Positions 32,101 to 49,059 of a stretch of 64,000 nucleotides of DNA are shown here, piece by piece. The translations under genes were made by a program, and so were the position numbers. The notes under the pieces were generated by a model. That model had not been told where the DNA came from. It saw nothing but the letters and a program-made list of their open reading frames with translations, and searched no databases. Position 1 is the stretch's first letter. Every line of letters starts with the position of its first letter. Where the stretch lies: positions 19,479,786-19,543,785 of the forward strand of contig NC_135176.1 of the NCBI RefSeq assembly GCF_041146795.1, given 5' to 3'. This DNA comes from Maylandia zebra. Taxonomy: Eukaryota > Chordata > Actinopteri > Cichliformes > Cichlidae.

Positions 32101-35100
32101 CAAACTCACCCTCCTGGTCTCCTCTTCCCTTCCATTCCCTTCATTTCCTCCATGGTCATCCCGTTAGGCTGTGGCTGAGGTGTGAGTGGGGCCTGATGAG
32201 GAACCAGTGCGTGTTGGGAGCCATTAGTGCTGATGGGGGCCGGGTACTTGATCTGAACCTGAAGCTGTGATGCTCCAGGCTTTACATCTATCAGCTGCTC
32301 ACTGGGTTCCACTTTGATCTGAGGGGAGCACAACAGTTGACGAGTCGCTGGCTGAGGTGGAGGGGAGGAAGAGTTCTTGACTGGCGGGGAGCTGTTGAGC
32401 GTCGCTGCTGCAGCAGCAATTGGCGTTTTGAGCGGAAGGGGCGGGACTGAAGTTGTCGCGGTGACAACCGGCACCATTGGGATGACTGCAATGGGGAGTT
32501 GACGAGTAGGTAGAGACGGGGGCGGTGGGACAGGAAGGTGATGCGGCTGTTGACGGTGAGTTTCATCACCCCAGGTGACATGATTGGCTCCTACTGGCTG
32601 AGATGGTGAAGCCACAAGTTCCACATGCTTTGACTCCGCCTCCCTTCTGATGAGCTCCTTGTCTTCAAGTTGCTCTTCTTCTAAAGGAGGAAAAGAAGTA
32701 AGTTAAAGTTAAATAAGGATTAACATCAAACAAGTAAGAAGAACAAGGATGAATGACTATCACTATTGGCTGATAACAGTCTTGTTGACTGTCGTCTACA
32801 ATTACTGATGTCAGCAACTGAAATGCATCTGTTCTCTGTTCAAAGACAGTGTGATAAAGAGCTGAAAAGACCTTTAGTTACTTGATATAATAAAGATTCT
32901 CTGGCACAAAAGAAGAGCAAATAACTATAAAAATAAAACAATCAAACAGAATAAAATGCAGCCATCAGTGCCGACTATGAGCCAAGCTTTTATAACATCA
33001 GCCCAGGATTTCAGAATCAGCGTGACAACAGTAGTATGCAAGGAGACAAGCAGGAATGTGATGTATATGATAATCTGGCAAGACTGGCCTTTCAGTAGTT
33101 AAAACTAGTTTTCACACAGTATTTCTGCACCTTTTACTCATTAACAGGCTGCGTCATTGTCCAAACGTAGCACACAACACAAAATAGTCCACATCAGATT
33201 GGTTCTCAATACTGGAAATACTTCGTTTGGTTTAGGCGAGGGTGCTGTCTGAATAGAGCATGCAGGAGGCAGGACACACTACGCCCACTCACTCACTGTG
33301 GATTGCAACACAATCAGACGTCACACTGACTGTGTAGCAAGGATCTGGCAGGACAAAATCTGTTTAATGTTCACCTATGTCAGACATTTATCATATCTGA
33401 AACGCGCTAGGACACCACATCTGCAGTGGTCTCCTAGCGCATAATGCACCTCTGTGGGGTGGGAGGGGTATGCTCCTTATCACTACTGGTTCACATACAA
33501 TTAAGATGTTGAGTCTGGGGTGTCGGACAGAAAAGGAGGTATTGCATTTTCCTCTCATTTCTGGCCATTTGAAAAAAGAAATGTATTGAATGCCTGAGTA
33601 AATTAACCCCCTGCTACATTTTTATCACAGCCCTGGTGAGTTTCCTTTGATGAAAAGCCAATTTTATTCCCAAAATCTGGAAAAAAGTGATCTGTGCTAA
33701 ATGCAGAAAGCACTCTTCATAAATTCTGATTTCATTAATCACTTGTAATTTATCAACCAACATATGACCTATGTTCCCTACAGGTCCTCTTAGCAGCTTC
33801 ACTGCTACGCTACCGAATCTGTCATGATGGATTTCACTTTGTCTGTATCATGCACACCAACACTTCCTGCACACAAACACGTACAAAGAATGATGTCATC
33901 AGAGAATGAGACAGTGAGGAGGGGCAAATAACCACATTAACTGTCTCTGAATCGGTTGCCTCACTGGAGAGAACACCCCTCAGTCTGCCCCGTGATTGGA
34001 CCGGTCCAGCACTGAGAGAGCCTCTCACCCTGGGCTGCGTCAGGGCGTCTGACCAAGAGTTGAGGACTGTTGTGAAGGAGCCATTCGGCTGGGATAACTA
34101 GAGCTGGCAGCATGACAACATACAAATGAAGCACTGTTGTGCTGCAAACAAAGGCAAAGACATCATTATGCAGAGGCAAAGAAACACACACACATACACA
34201 CAGTGAGTGATGATATGAGTGAGTAGTTACTGCACACTGTAGCAGGCAGACTAGAAAGTAATGTGGAAAGCCCTCAGTCACCATGGAAACAGCAGCATTA
34301 GAAGATCCCAGGGATTCCTCAAACCTGCACAACGCCAACACACATCCCAGCCACCTCCAACAAAACAGATACAGCACATGCCAAGATGCCTAGCTGTGCG
34401 TTAAGTAACACTTTCGTTTCCTCTCTGCGTGAGAATAAAAACTCCCGATGACGCAACCCGGGCAAAACGCCTGCGTAGTCAATGATACGATCACGACCAC
34501 AGACATATTTCTAATCACTTCTGGAAGAATATATTCCTTTGAACAATAGGATTTGATAACAACAATGTTGCGAGAGCTCCCACAGAGTTATAATCAAGTT
34601 ATCTATATACTGAGAAATCATCCTCCGACTCCTTCTGAACAGCACAGGCTGTCCTTCCTTTGATGCAAAAATCACTAAATCAACTGTTGATTAGTCAATG
34701 TTAAAAAATTAAACTCTAACAAATTTGTAATATTTTGAACGTAAAAATATTAAAGCATATTGCATAGTGGTGTCACATGTGAACACAGAAAAATTTGTAT
34801 TTAAATGTTTGTTTATTTGCATCTTTAGTCACTTTACTCATTATATATATTAATAGCTCATTTATTTTGTGCATCTTATTGAGCTTTATTTCAGCTAATT
34901 TGTTAGAATTCTGGATAAAATAACAGGGATCTCCTAACTTATGGATTTAATAAAGTACCTACTACATATCGCTTTTAATCCAGTGTAAGCTTATTTAGGC
35001 TCCAGCCCCTCAACATATCACATAGAAATGAACATGCATAGTCGCAGTTTGAACATTTTCAAGTTTTTAGACAGCTTCTGAAACAAAAAAGCCAAATTTT

Positions 35101-36703
35101 GCATTAAAAAATTACATATCAATAATATAATAATTAAAACTAAAAACTAAAGTAACAAAATGTTTTTCAGTACAGTATACTCTATATAACATAGAGATGG
35201 TGTTTATCATCATGATTGCTTTCACATAGCTGCTATGTGATGACAAAGACTGAAAGTGAAAGAGAGGCTTTTTTTCTAAGTTCACATTGTAAAATCACAC
35301 TGTAACTCGGAAAATGGAAATCCCTCTGTTACAGGCATAATAATACTAATGCAAAACAGTTTAAAAAGCACTTAATTACATTATTCGTTGTTATTGTTAT
35401 TATTATATTAATAATAACAACAGTATTATTATTATGTAAATTATTATAATTTACGTCGCACGCAAACGTAAATTACATAACTTCTGCATTGAGGCTGGGC
35501 CGAGGAGAAGGGCGGTGAGCTGCCCTACTTACCCCCTTTTTCTCTCTTTGACCCGCCACTGTCAGCAGACTGAATGGGAAGGGCGGGGACGAGGAGGGTG
35601 TGTGTGCATGCGCGTAAGTTTGTATATTGGGGGGGGGGATAGGAGGGGGTGTGCACGTGGTAGCTGTGGGCGGGCCCTAGCACGCGGTAGGGTGAAGCAC
35701 GCCGAGAGGGGGAAGGGGAGCGGGGGGCTGGTTTGCCTGACACGTCATCTGACGGGAGAAACACAAAAAGGCAGCCTCCCCCACCCTCTACACCCCCAAC
35801 CCCCTTCATCCAGTTCAGTGAGTGATCTTTACGTCGATTGACAACTAATCGGAGGTGCACGAGCCAATATGCATAAGTTCGAGCACTGATATACAAATGA
35901 GGGCCGGGGTTAGCGCGCGAGGGCCCGCCCAAGTGAGTGTCATAAGATAGCTGAGCAATGTCAGGGTATTATGTAAAGAGCAGCCTCAGCTCGCCACCGC
36001 CCTGCCGGCGCTCGACGGACAAAAACTGGGGCAAACTGATCCAGGGGAAATTTTTCATTGGAAAAATATGAAAAAATAAAATTATAATAAACCGTTTCAC
36101 TGCCGATTTTACAGATTTCCAAAAGCGCACGGGGGTATTACACAGTTACAGCGCGTGTATGAGCTGAACACACACATTAAGGACTTATATGACAATCACA
36201 CAATTTATAAATGGACCATGGTTAGTCACACAAAGTCTCCTGTTCCTGCCTCTCACCCACACACACGCGCTCGCGTACGGTGAGTCACTGGAGTGGTGAA
36301 ACTATGACTGACACACACACTCCCGAGAGCGCGCAAAGTTGTTCGAAAAAACAACTTTAGTCGTTTCCGCATTAATGCGGGGGAGGCTGTGCAATAAGTA
36401 AGCACCTGGGGTTTGGTGGTAGTTTTCTGTGAATCCTTCTTATTTATTTTATTTTTATGTTTTTGACAGGAACCCAAACAAACGCCTCATAGGCGGATCG
36501 ATTACAAATGCAACCCGCTGGTAGTAACGGGTGTCGGTTCCTCAAAAGGGAGTATGGTATTAAACACACACACTGTACACTGCCCTGCACGTTGAGCACG
36601 AACCCCCTGGTCTGCTGTTCAACTCACCACGTGTGGTCTGTTGTTGCTGCTGGGCTTGCCATTCCAGATACCTGGCCGCCTCCAGAAGCGTATCGATGCT
36701 CAT
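20116..36703 (-). CDS. mnt: MNT, MAX-binding bHLH-leucine zipper transcriptional repressor
   Basis: MNT pairs with MAX at CACGTG E-boxes and represses MYC target genes through SIN3. Minus-strand exons in order: 36703-36628, 32680-32110, 32016-31975, 31676-31565, 21285-21093 and 20930-20116, 602 codons plus stop, in frame throughout. Residues 1-20, starting MSIDTLLEAARYLEWQAQQQ, are the SIN3-interaction domain. A Pro/Ala-rich region with SHKHVEL-like charged start follows from exon 2. The basic region and first helix read REVHNKLEKNRRAHLKECFE, and the second helix contains KKTSNLSVLRSALRYIQ. The leucine zipper follows in the fifth exon (KEYEHEMERLAREKIATQQR). A long Pro/His/Thr-rich tail ends with NPVTMVTVPTFPVSTLKLA, as in mammalian MNT. 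Start chosen because it gives the conserved SIN3 domain at residue 1. The 10.3-kb intron between exons 4 and 5 splits bHLH from zipper and carries most of the mobile elements. Confidence 0.96.
22143..22180. repeat. Perfect inverted repeat, 14-base arms
   Basis: CTATTATCAACCCC at 22143-22156 is exactly complementary to 22167-22180, with a 10-base loop. Function unknown. Confidence 0.9.
25355..25480. repeat. Pyrimidine-rich low-complexity tract
   Basis: Mostly C and T (for example CCCCCCTCCTCCTCCTC). The open frames of up to 202 codons spanning it reflect base composition and give no recognisable protein. Confidence 0.7.
25596..27034. mobile_element. hAT-like non-autonomous transposon with intact 8-base target duplication
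   Basis: The element begins TAGGGCTGGGCCATATTAT and ends with the imperfect inverted counterpart GGCCATATCGCCCTGCTCTA. Both sides are flanked by ATCATATG (25588-25595 and 27035-27042), the 8-base duplication expected for hAT. No hAT transposase is recognisable. A pogo/CENP-B-like fragment is nested inside at about 26440-26700. Confidence 0.85.
26440..26700 (+). mobile_element. Fragment of a pogo/Tigger-like (CENP-B-type) transposon nested in the hAT-like element
   Basis: At 26541-26604 the + strand reads AAAREFNINESMVQKWRKQE, the helix-turn-helix segment found in pogo/Tigger transposases and their CENP-B-like relatives, followed at once by a stop. Just after it lies CTTATAATCCTGTGCACCTT, typical of the ends of such fish elements. 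The edges are approximate. Confidence 0.65.
29446..30411. mobile_element. hAT-like non-autonomous transposon with intact 8-base target duplication
   Basis: Ends TAGGGCTGCCACGATTAGTC and GTTTGTGGCAGCCCTA are inverted repeats, extended inward by AGTCGACTA blocks. GTTAACAC flanks both sides (29438-29445 and 30412-30419). Inside are a T run (29990-30013) and a palindrome at about 29822-29860 around GACGTCGGAGCGTC. No transposase frame. Confidence 0.9.
30453..30989. mobile_element. Unclassified short element with imperfect terminal inverted repeats
   Basis: The left end CTTTTCCATTAGTACCTACT and the reverse complement of the right end share CCATTAG, TACCT, CAGCTTG and GACTCG blocks in order. About 540 bases, with no coding capacity and no clear target duplication, so the superfamily stays open. 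Confidence 0.6.
32681..36627 (-). other. First mnt intron
   Basis: Four kilobases. The half nearest exon 1 (35480-36620) is GC-richer with many CpG and GT/CA-like runs, consistent with a CpG island reaching into the intron. The rest is AT-rich with no recognised element. Confidence 0.5.
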
Positions 36704-37480
36704 TGCGCGTAAAACCTCACGGCAGGAGACCCGGTAGCCCGGGACGGAAGGAGGAAAAAGACCGAGGGAGGGGGGAGGGAGGTAAGTAGCGTCCCAGTAG
36801 TAAGCGTCGTATGCACGGTTCACACCAGCCCTCCCAAACCTTTCGTCCCTTGGGTTTCTCCTGAAAGCACACGGGCGATTTTTAATCCGGCCGAACGGAA
36901 AGTAGATCCTCGCATACGTAAAAAAATAGGATGGCAACAAGATGGCGATGCGAGCACGGGAATACACACAACAAGGCGAGTCGTGTTCTCGTTAGGACCC
37001 GCCCCTCCCGGATTACTGCCCCGCCCTGTTACTATGGCCACCCACAAAATCCGGCGACCGAAGCACTCCCCATTCCTCCGCTCTCTAATTTACCAGCTTG
37101 TTAGCACCTTCCATTGTTCATTTATTAACATTCCTAATGGCATGAAGTTGAATTACAAGCTCCGCGAACAAAGGGTCTCCTCGTGTAGTGGCGTTATCCC
37201 CGCGGGATTCGAGAAAGGAAACCCCCGTAGCCGTAAACGTCCCTCCATGTTTTTCTTTCCGCCGCTGGCCCGCAGCGCATGAAGCCCGATCAGGCGCCAG
37301 CCAGCCAATCAGCACTCAGAACAACAAGGCATGGTGCTGGTCCACATGGGCACCCGCCCGGCCCGAGCGCAGCTCATTTGCATGGCGAGAGCGTGACTGG
37401 CCACCCTTTCGTCTCCGGATCAGAGCTGTCAGTCAAATCACCAGGGGGCGGGACTTATCCGAGGAGAAGCAGCTGACCAC
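36704..37480 (-). promoter_or_regulatory. mnt: mnt promoter and CpG-rich 5' region
   Basis: GC- and CpG-rich DNA immediately upstream of the mnt start codon. It contains a CCAATCAG (CCAAT box) near 37305, an octamer ATTTGCAT at 37376-37383 and a CTCF-like CACCAGGGGGCGGGA near 37439-37453. The transcription start cannot be fixed from sequence alone; there is no obvious TATA box. Confidence 0.55.
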
Positions 37481-38115
37481 AATGTACTGTGATGTACAAA
37501 ATGTTACTTAATTATTATTTTTTAAAAAAACATACAAGTAGTTGCAATTATTTTCCCATAAAACCTATTTTACAGTAAATTATATTTCCTTTCTGCCATT
37601 TACCTCACTTTTTTTTAAAGTCTCATCCACGCTGTTTCTGTGCCACACACTGGAATAAAGAAAGGGGATGTTCCCTCTCTGTAGCTACATGCTCCTGCCC
37701 TTTGGTATAATAGATTTATGGCCATGTCTTTTGTTCTATAATGTATCCTTTAAGGTTCATGCAGTGTGTTTCTCTCAGGGGACCGATTAATAGAGTTATA
37801 GTGCTTGAAATATATTACAGTTACAGCGATATTTATGAATGTATGCTGTGTATGGATGCACATATGTAGAGTATGTGGCTGCATGGTAACAATCATTGAT
37901 TGGACACTGCTCAGTCATATATATTCTCCACCGCACCGAGGTCTGAGAGTGTCAGCCAATCTGAAGAGCAGCTCAGAAATACATTTAGAGCTCCCATTGC
38001 CACGCAATGTGCCCTTCCTGTACATACAAACCTACTGACACCATTACGATCCACACGGTTAAGAGTCAGGTTTGTGTGGGAAAACCACAATAACAACTAG
38101 CCAGCGTAAAGTGAC

Positions 38116-38141
38116 TGTGTGTGTGTGTGTGTGTGTGTGTG
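38116..38141. repeat. (GT)n microsatellite
   Basis: Thirteen tandem TG units in the mnt-lis1 intergenic region. Confidence 0.97.
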
Positions 38142-38737
38142 CGGGAGTCATTTAGCAACAGGCTGAGACACTATGACAGCATGCATGGACGGGAGAAAAT
38201 GAATCAGGCAGAAAAAAAGGAGGGGGCTGGGGGCGAGAGTGAGACAAGAGGCCTCAGCACATGAGCTGCATGGTGAAAAAAAACTATAGGAGTGTTTGCA
38301 TATAGAGGGGTGGGAGGAAAGGAGGAGGAAGAAGAGGAGGGGTGACTTGAAGCGATGGTGGGGAAGGCGGGAGGGATGCGAGGAAGGCACAGGCTGACCC
38401 AGTTAGAAGTGTTGCATCATTCCTGGATCTACAGACTGGAGACCAAAAGGAAGCAACATAGGGGAAGAAAAATTACTCATATGATAGAAATTTAAACTTC
38501 TATCTGGCAAGCATCTTAGAAAATTACATTGTGTCGTCAGTTAATGCTGATCACCTGAAGCGTTAAGTTTAATCTGAAACTTTATTTATAGCTTTTTGTT
38601 GTTGTTGTCGTTGTGAAGACAAAAACAACCTTTAAAAGTTATTCTATTTCCGTTTTCCATTACATTTATGTGTCCCCTGCTTACTTGCTGCTGCAAAGTG
38701 CTGGGAGGCAGCAGTTTTCGCCTCCTCATGTATGCTA

Positions 38738-38752
38738 CCACCAGAGGGCGCC
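38738..38752 (+). promoter_or_regulatory. CTCF-like motif between mnt and lis1
   Basis: CCACCAGAGGGCGCC fits the CTCF core consensus at every position. It lies between mnt and lis1. Occupancy is inferred, not shown. Confidence 0.55.
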
Positions 38753-41297
38753 ACATCCTGTAACATATCCATTTCTGAAGCTTTCCCGAACGCTCTCACC
38801 GGGCATTGCAGGGATTATAACACCGGTCACGTAAACTAAAAGGGGATTCATCTAAGCTACACTGAGCTGACACAGAAACCTATAAATTACACGAGTGCGG
38901 AGATCTTCAAATGCAGACAAATGCAGTTTACTTCTCCGTGGTTGAATCAATACTGCAGCATCTGACGTGTCTGTGTTGTACACTGACCTTGAAACCTCTC
39001 CGCACTTTCTTATCATGCCAGCTTATTTAAATCGATGCTGACTCTCAGCTCCCTGCAGCTCACTGTCTCTCTCTGTGCCATGAATCCATATCAACAGTCT
39101 CGTTACAGAACTATGTAGAAATGGGTGACCTAGAAGCAATATAAATGAGAAAGTGAGCCTTCTCCCCCGTCTCCCTTCTTCTAACCATCTCATGAAGTAT
39201 TCAGCTTGCACGAGGGAGAAAGCGGGCAAAAGCCATATATGAGAGAGAGGTGGTGGGGCGGATGTAGGCCAGTGTTTCTACTCCAGTGCCTCTTTTGAGA
39301 AACGCCAGTTTCAGACTGAGACAGGTTTCATTATTCTTTCATTAAATCCCACGAATCCCCATTTTGGCATTTGCACCTACCCTTTGCAGTCCTCTATAGC
39401 TAGCAGTATTTGAGTACCCTCACAGGTCTGCAGGACAGAGCAAGGTGTGGTGGTTTGCTCTTGCCATCCAGGCAACTGTTGCTAGGATACCAGGAGGCGC
39501 AGAGGAAGAGTAATTGCTGTGTGGGTGAGTGAGCAGGTGTGTGTGAGAGAGCACAGAAGTAGGCTGAGGTGCCGTACATAATTGATTTAAAAAAAAGGCC
39601 CTGAACTCTTCAGTGTAAAGAACTGGACTTTAAACTACTTTACACACACACAGCACCCAAACATCTCGTTTTTAAATCACATTTTGTGTCTCTCATCTTA
39701 TCTTTCATTAAAGAAAATACTCGAGATTGATCCATTCCTTCTATTTGCATCAGCAACAGTGACTATATGACCTCCTCACTGGATGGAAGTCGCCCTGAAG
39801 AGGCTGCACTGTAGCGTCAGACTAACATCAGTGCTCCTGAGCCTGATAGTTATACATAAATAATACTGGCTGTCTACAGCTGCAGTTTTTCCTCGACTGA
39901 CCCATTTCTTTCTTAAGATTTTAGTCTGGCGACCTAAAGTTAGCAGACAGGCTTTAAAATCTAAGCTGACAATGTTTAGTGCTTGCCGATTTACAAGCAC
40001 CAACTGCTCTCCAAGAGCCAAAATACTTTTCGGATTAAATGACGCGTATGTTACAAATAAAACCAATAGCACAAACAAGTCTCCACACAATTGGTTATTT
40101 GTGTTAAATCAATTAAAATCCTATCAAGAAAGCACTTAAACGCCTCTTCAGCACACAGACTACAAAGCTCTTACTTTGACATGCAGACTAGCCCGCTTTT
40201 TTTGACTATTAAAAGCAACAAGTGCAGCAGTTGCAGCATCCAATCAGATGCCTTTAATATCAAACGGACTGAATAATGTGCTGAAGCATCCAAACTTGCT
40301 CTTTGAGTTCTTGTTCCTCCTCCTCAAAGAAAGCACACACACGGGCAAGTTATATTTACAGAATTTTATTATGTTGCAAACAATGACATCCAGATATATT
40401 GATACACAACTTTTACTGTGCGTGTATGTGCATTTGTGAGTGTTTGTGTGTTTGTGTGTGTGTGTAAAGAGAGCAGTGAGACCACAGAAAGCAGAATGAA
40501 AACCCTGTGTGAGGGAGCCCTCAGTGGGTTAACAAGGCAGAGATAGCGAGCAAAAAAGAGGGCACTGGGCGATTTCTCCAGGGCGACGTACACACGCGCA
40601 CAAACCTCAGGAAGAAAAAGGTGAGCCGGCTTATTTTCCTCTGTTAAACACACTTCTCGCTATGGGCTGTGTGTCTGTGCTCTCAGCAGCTTATGGATCA
40701 TTAAGGTCCTGTGAGTGTCTACTAGAAAGCAAGTTTGTTAAAAGAGATGAAAGCGGCATGAATGAACACAGCGGGTGAGAAACTGCCTCCTCTCTCTCCT
40801 CTGACCATCAGAGCAGAGACGCTGGAGAGATTCTCCTGTCGTGACATACAAACACACACGCACACTCACACGACGTAAACACACATGTACATGTGCACTT
40901 GCACAAAAAAACAAAACTCATGAGATTCATCTAGGGAGCCGCAGCCTGCTTCAGTTTTTCATCTTCATTGTCAGCGTCGTCTCCTGGACAGGCTCCACTT
41001 TTCCCCACCTCCCTCACACTTTCTCCATCACCAACCACACAGTGACAGACCACAACAATGGAGGCATGGAGTAAAACAAAATTAAACTAAACCCCTCCAA
41101 CAAAGAGGTGCTATTGGTATTCGTGCACTGTTAACCAGAACCCACCTAAACCAGCACACAGATATTTACCCTTTGACCCGACGGGAAGTCATGAGAACGG
41201 TATGCAAATTTAAATTTTTTTTGTTGAATTAACCATGCAAGGATACTTCTTATTGGTTTTTTTTTGAGTGTGTTTATGTGTCAGAGATTGCGTGACA

Positions 41298-41303
41298 TTT
41301 ATT
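41298..41303 (-). terminator. Candidate polyadenylation signal of lis1
   Basis: AATAAA on the minus strand, about 230 bases past the lis1 stop codon. Since LIS1 3' UTRs are often long, the hexamer near 40366 is an alternative. Confidence 0.35.
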
Positions 41304-41532
41304 AAGCGTACCCTACATCCAGAATAATTTACACAAAAGGACAATAGTCATCTTAATAGGGCTGGACCGATGTAGGGGAGGAGGGGGGGGGGAGAGAGGG
41401 CAGCGAGGAGAGGGGAAAGCGGCCTTGGTCTACTATGGTTTGAAGTGCAGAGGGTTGGGGGTGGGCACAAGGAAGAGGGTGCAGGACAGGGTTGGGCTTT
41501 AGGGGTGGAGGTTGGGGGTGATTGAGGCAATC

Positions 41533-46872
<5,340 letters not shown>

Positions 46873-47136
46873 GGTGGCTGCTGTTCACTCCCTCTCAGGG
46901 AGGTGAGGATGAGGTGATGTGGGAGGGGAGGGGGAAGTCTGGCTCGTAAGTGTCTGGTGGTGAGGTGCCCGATCCCTCAGAACTTTCTCCTCCAGGGGTG
47001 CAAAGGTGGGGAAAGTAAAGGTGCCGGGCAGAGCAAGATGATCTGGAGATACTGCCGTCACCCAAATGTCAGAATCAGGTTCCACGAGTTCTCCCAAAGG
47101 TCCAAATCTGTCTCACTGAACAGATGAGCCCATCAC
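46873..47136 (-). other. pafah1b1: 5' UTR part of lis1 exon 2
   Basis: An acceptor at 47137 (TTCATCAG on the minus strand) opens an exon that carries 264 bases of leader before the ATG at 46872, which sits in a good context (CCACC before ATG). Near the start of the exon is a tiny upstream frame of six codons (47133-47113, MGSSVQ). The longer open frame at 46885-47097 has no ATG. Confidence 0.65.
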
Positions 47137-47479
47137 CTGATGAACAGAGGAGAGGGTGAAGAGCAGTGGATTAAACATACATATATGCAGTATTCAGACA
47201 TACAGAAACATGGGACACATGAATTACAATCTAGAAGAATTCTCCAACAGTAAAGTCAGTGGTAAAAGAATATGAAACTTTTCAACACCACATTTTGGAG
47301 ACAACAAACTTTCCAGTATTTTTTTTAAAGCAGATTTTATTTGTGATTCCAGAATAGGAATGTGAGCAGCTAGATGTTGAAATCCTGCTGTTTGTAGTGG
47401 TGCAACGGATCAAAAGTCTCACGGTTCGGATCGGATCAGATCACGTTTTTTTTCATCACAGATTGGATGCCTCCACTCT

Positions 47480-48075
47480 GCCTCCTGACATCTGACCCAC
47501 GTTAACACATGGACTGAACAGACACACACCCACAATGGACAACTGTACCCTCAAACACACAATAATAACATGGACTGAACCACCACTCACAACCACTAGC
47601 ACTTTATATAGCCTCTGTAGAAATTATCCACATATCTCACTTATCTTAACTGCACTACTGTATAGCTCTGTGTAAATAATCATTCTGTACATTCGATAAT
47701 TTTTAATCCTACAACTGTTTACAACTTGCATAGTTCCCATTTCTGTATAGCTGTATATCTCAGATTTCTGTAAAGTTATTTATTTCATATTCTGTATAGT
47801 TTTTCATATTTATATCCTGTTCATAGCTTGTACTCACTACAGCCTGTACATACTTATAGTTATAGAATATTCACAACATACTTCATACCGTGTACATTAT
47901 AACATACCATAATAGACCCATTTCTGTAATATACTCACATATCTATATTATTGCTAATATATATTGTAATATATCTATATCACTAAAGCACTTCTGGATG
48001 GATGCAAACTGCATTTCGTTGCCCTGTACCTGTGCATGTGTAATGACAATAAAGTTTAATTCTATTCTATTCTAT
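47480..48075 (+). mobile_element. 3' end of a non-LTR retrotransposon (LINE)
   Basis: AT-rich 3'-UTR-like sequence ending TGCATTTCGTTGCCCTGTAC, GTGTAATGACAATAAAGTTT and a short (ATTCT)n tail, a pattern I know from 3' ends of fish LINEs of the L2/Rex1 kind. No reverse transcriptase is retained, so it is a 5'-truncated insertion. Confidence 0.65.
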
Positions 48076-48092
48076 CAATTTTCGAATCAGCG

Positions 48093-48123
<31 letters not shown>

Positions 48124-48339
48124 CAACAAAAATTTAAGTCGCCATTTACTTATTTAAGTACTTTTTGCCTATTAAAAAACATTCAACTCAAGACTCATTC
48201 CTCGCTGTGATTTAATGAGCGGTCAAGTAACTTTAAACTTTTCCTGCTCATACATGCTTGGAGCGATCTTGTCACTGAAGTGGACGCGCGACGGGATATC
48301 ATAGCGTGGCTCAAGCACGTTCATCATAGTTTAAACTAG

Positions 48340-48475
48340 TGCTGTCAGTGTAAGTCTCGTTAAGATGACGTTAATGCCATAACTGCATTAACGTGTTAAC
48401 TAGTTACCGCGGATCGCCCCGTGCGTGGGGCTGCACGGCGTCAATGCGTCAACTAGCGCATTGACTAGTTTAAAC
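48340..48475 (+). repeat. Module shared with 52818-52965
   Basis: Begins CTAGTGCTGTCAG and contains ATCGCCCCGTGCGTGGGGCT, with repeated GTTAAC/GTCAAC-like motifs. A diverged copy lies at 52818-52965 within a different hAT-like element. Confidence 0.75.
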
Positions 48476-49059
48476 CCCCTGTTTTGCACAACAGAATACG
48501 GCCTCCCGTCTGCAGCTAAACACCCCAATAGCTTTTGTAATAGCTTTAGCCCGGTCGGACTGGGCAGCAAAGGACTGCTTAAATACCGCAAACTCCTCTG
48601 CTCCTCCACTTGGACCGCTAGCGCTGACCATAGCTATCGCTTGACAGACTGATCACGTGCACCATACACATACTTTTTTCTTCTTTTTCGAATCTTCGGA
48701 TCACGTGCGTGCTGAACTGTGGAGTGGGATCGGTTCGGATTACGGATCAACCATGATCCGTTGCACCACTACTGGTTTGTTAATCAAATTACTCTAATTT
48801 TTCCTGTTATTAAGATGTTCCGATGGCACTGTTCCCTCTCTGTGATGGGGAGTTGAAAACAACAACAACAAAAAAGATAGCTTATAGGTGATAACTGTGT
48901 TAATGAATGCTGTTCTGCAGTATTCTGATGTAGAACATGACTGATTGATTATACAAAGCAATGTGTTCTGCACATGCGCGTGGACGTTGACCTACAAAGG
49001 TGGAACGCACACACAGTAACAAATGCAATTTGACTTTTACAGAATGCTAATCTTAAAGG

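Larger units (their letters stand above)
37481..41290. other. Intergenic region between mnt promoter and lis1 3' end
   Basis: No exon with splice sites and no recognised protein. It holds a (GT)n run at 38116-38141, a strong CTCF-like site at 38738-38752, and GT-rich and GA-rich patches. METTL16, which lies between MNT and PAFAH1B1 in mammals, is not seen here. Part of it may be lis1 3' UTR, as another minus-strand AATAAA occurs near 40366. Confidence 0.5.
47395..48771. mobile_element. hAT-like element interrupted by a LINE tail
   Basis: Ends TAGTGGTGCAACGGATCAAA and GATCCGTTGCACCACTA are inverted repeats, with CGGTTCGGAT blocks inside each end. The flanking octamers (GCTGTTTG left, CTGGTTTG right) agree at five of eight positions, so the target duplication is decayed or edited. 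The LINE tail, a long A run (48093-48121) and the shared module at 48340-48475 lie within. Confidence 0.75.

Noticed and set aside
35395..35450. AT-rich palindromic-looking stretch in mnt intron 1
   Set aside because: Simple ATT repeats explain it; there is no defined arm pair.
46885..47097. 70-codon minus-strand frame just before the lis1 start
   Set aside because: It begins with TTG, has no ATG, and lies in the lis1 5' UTR; its Pro/Ser-rich sequence looks like composition only.
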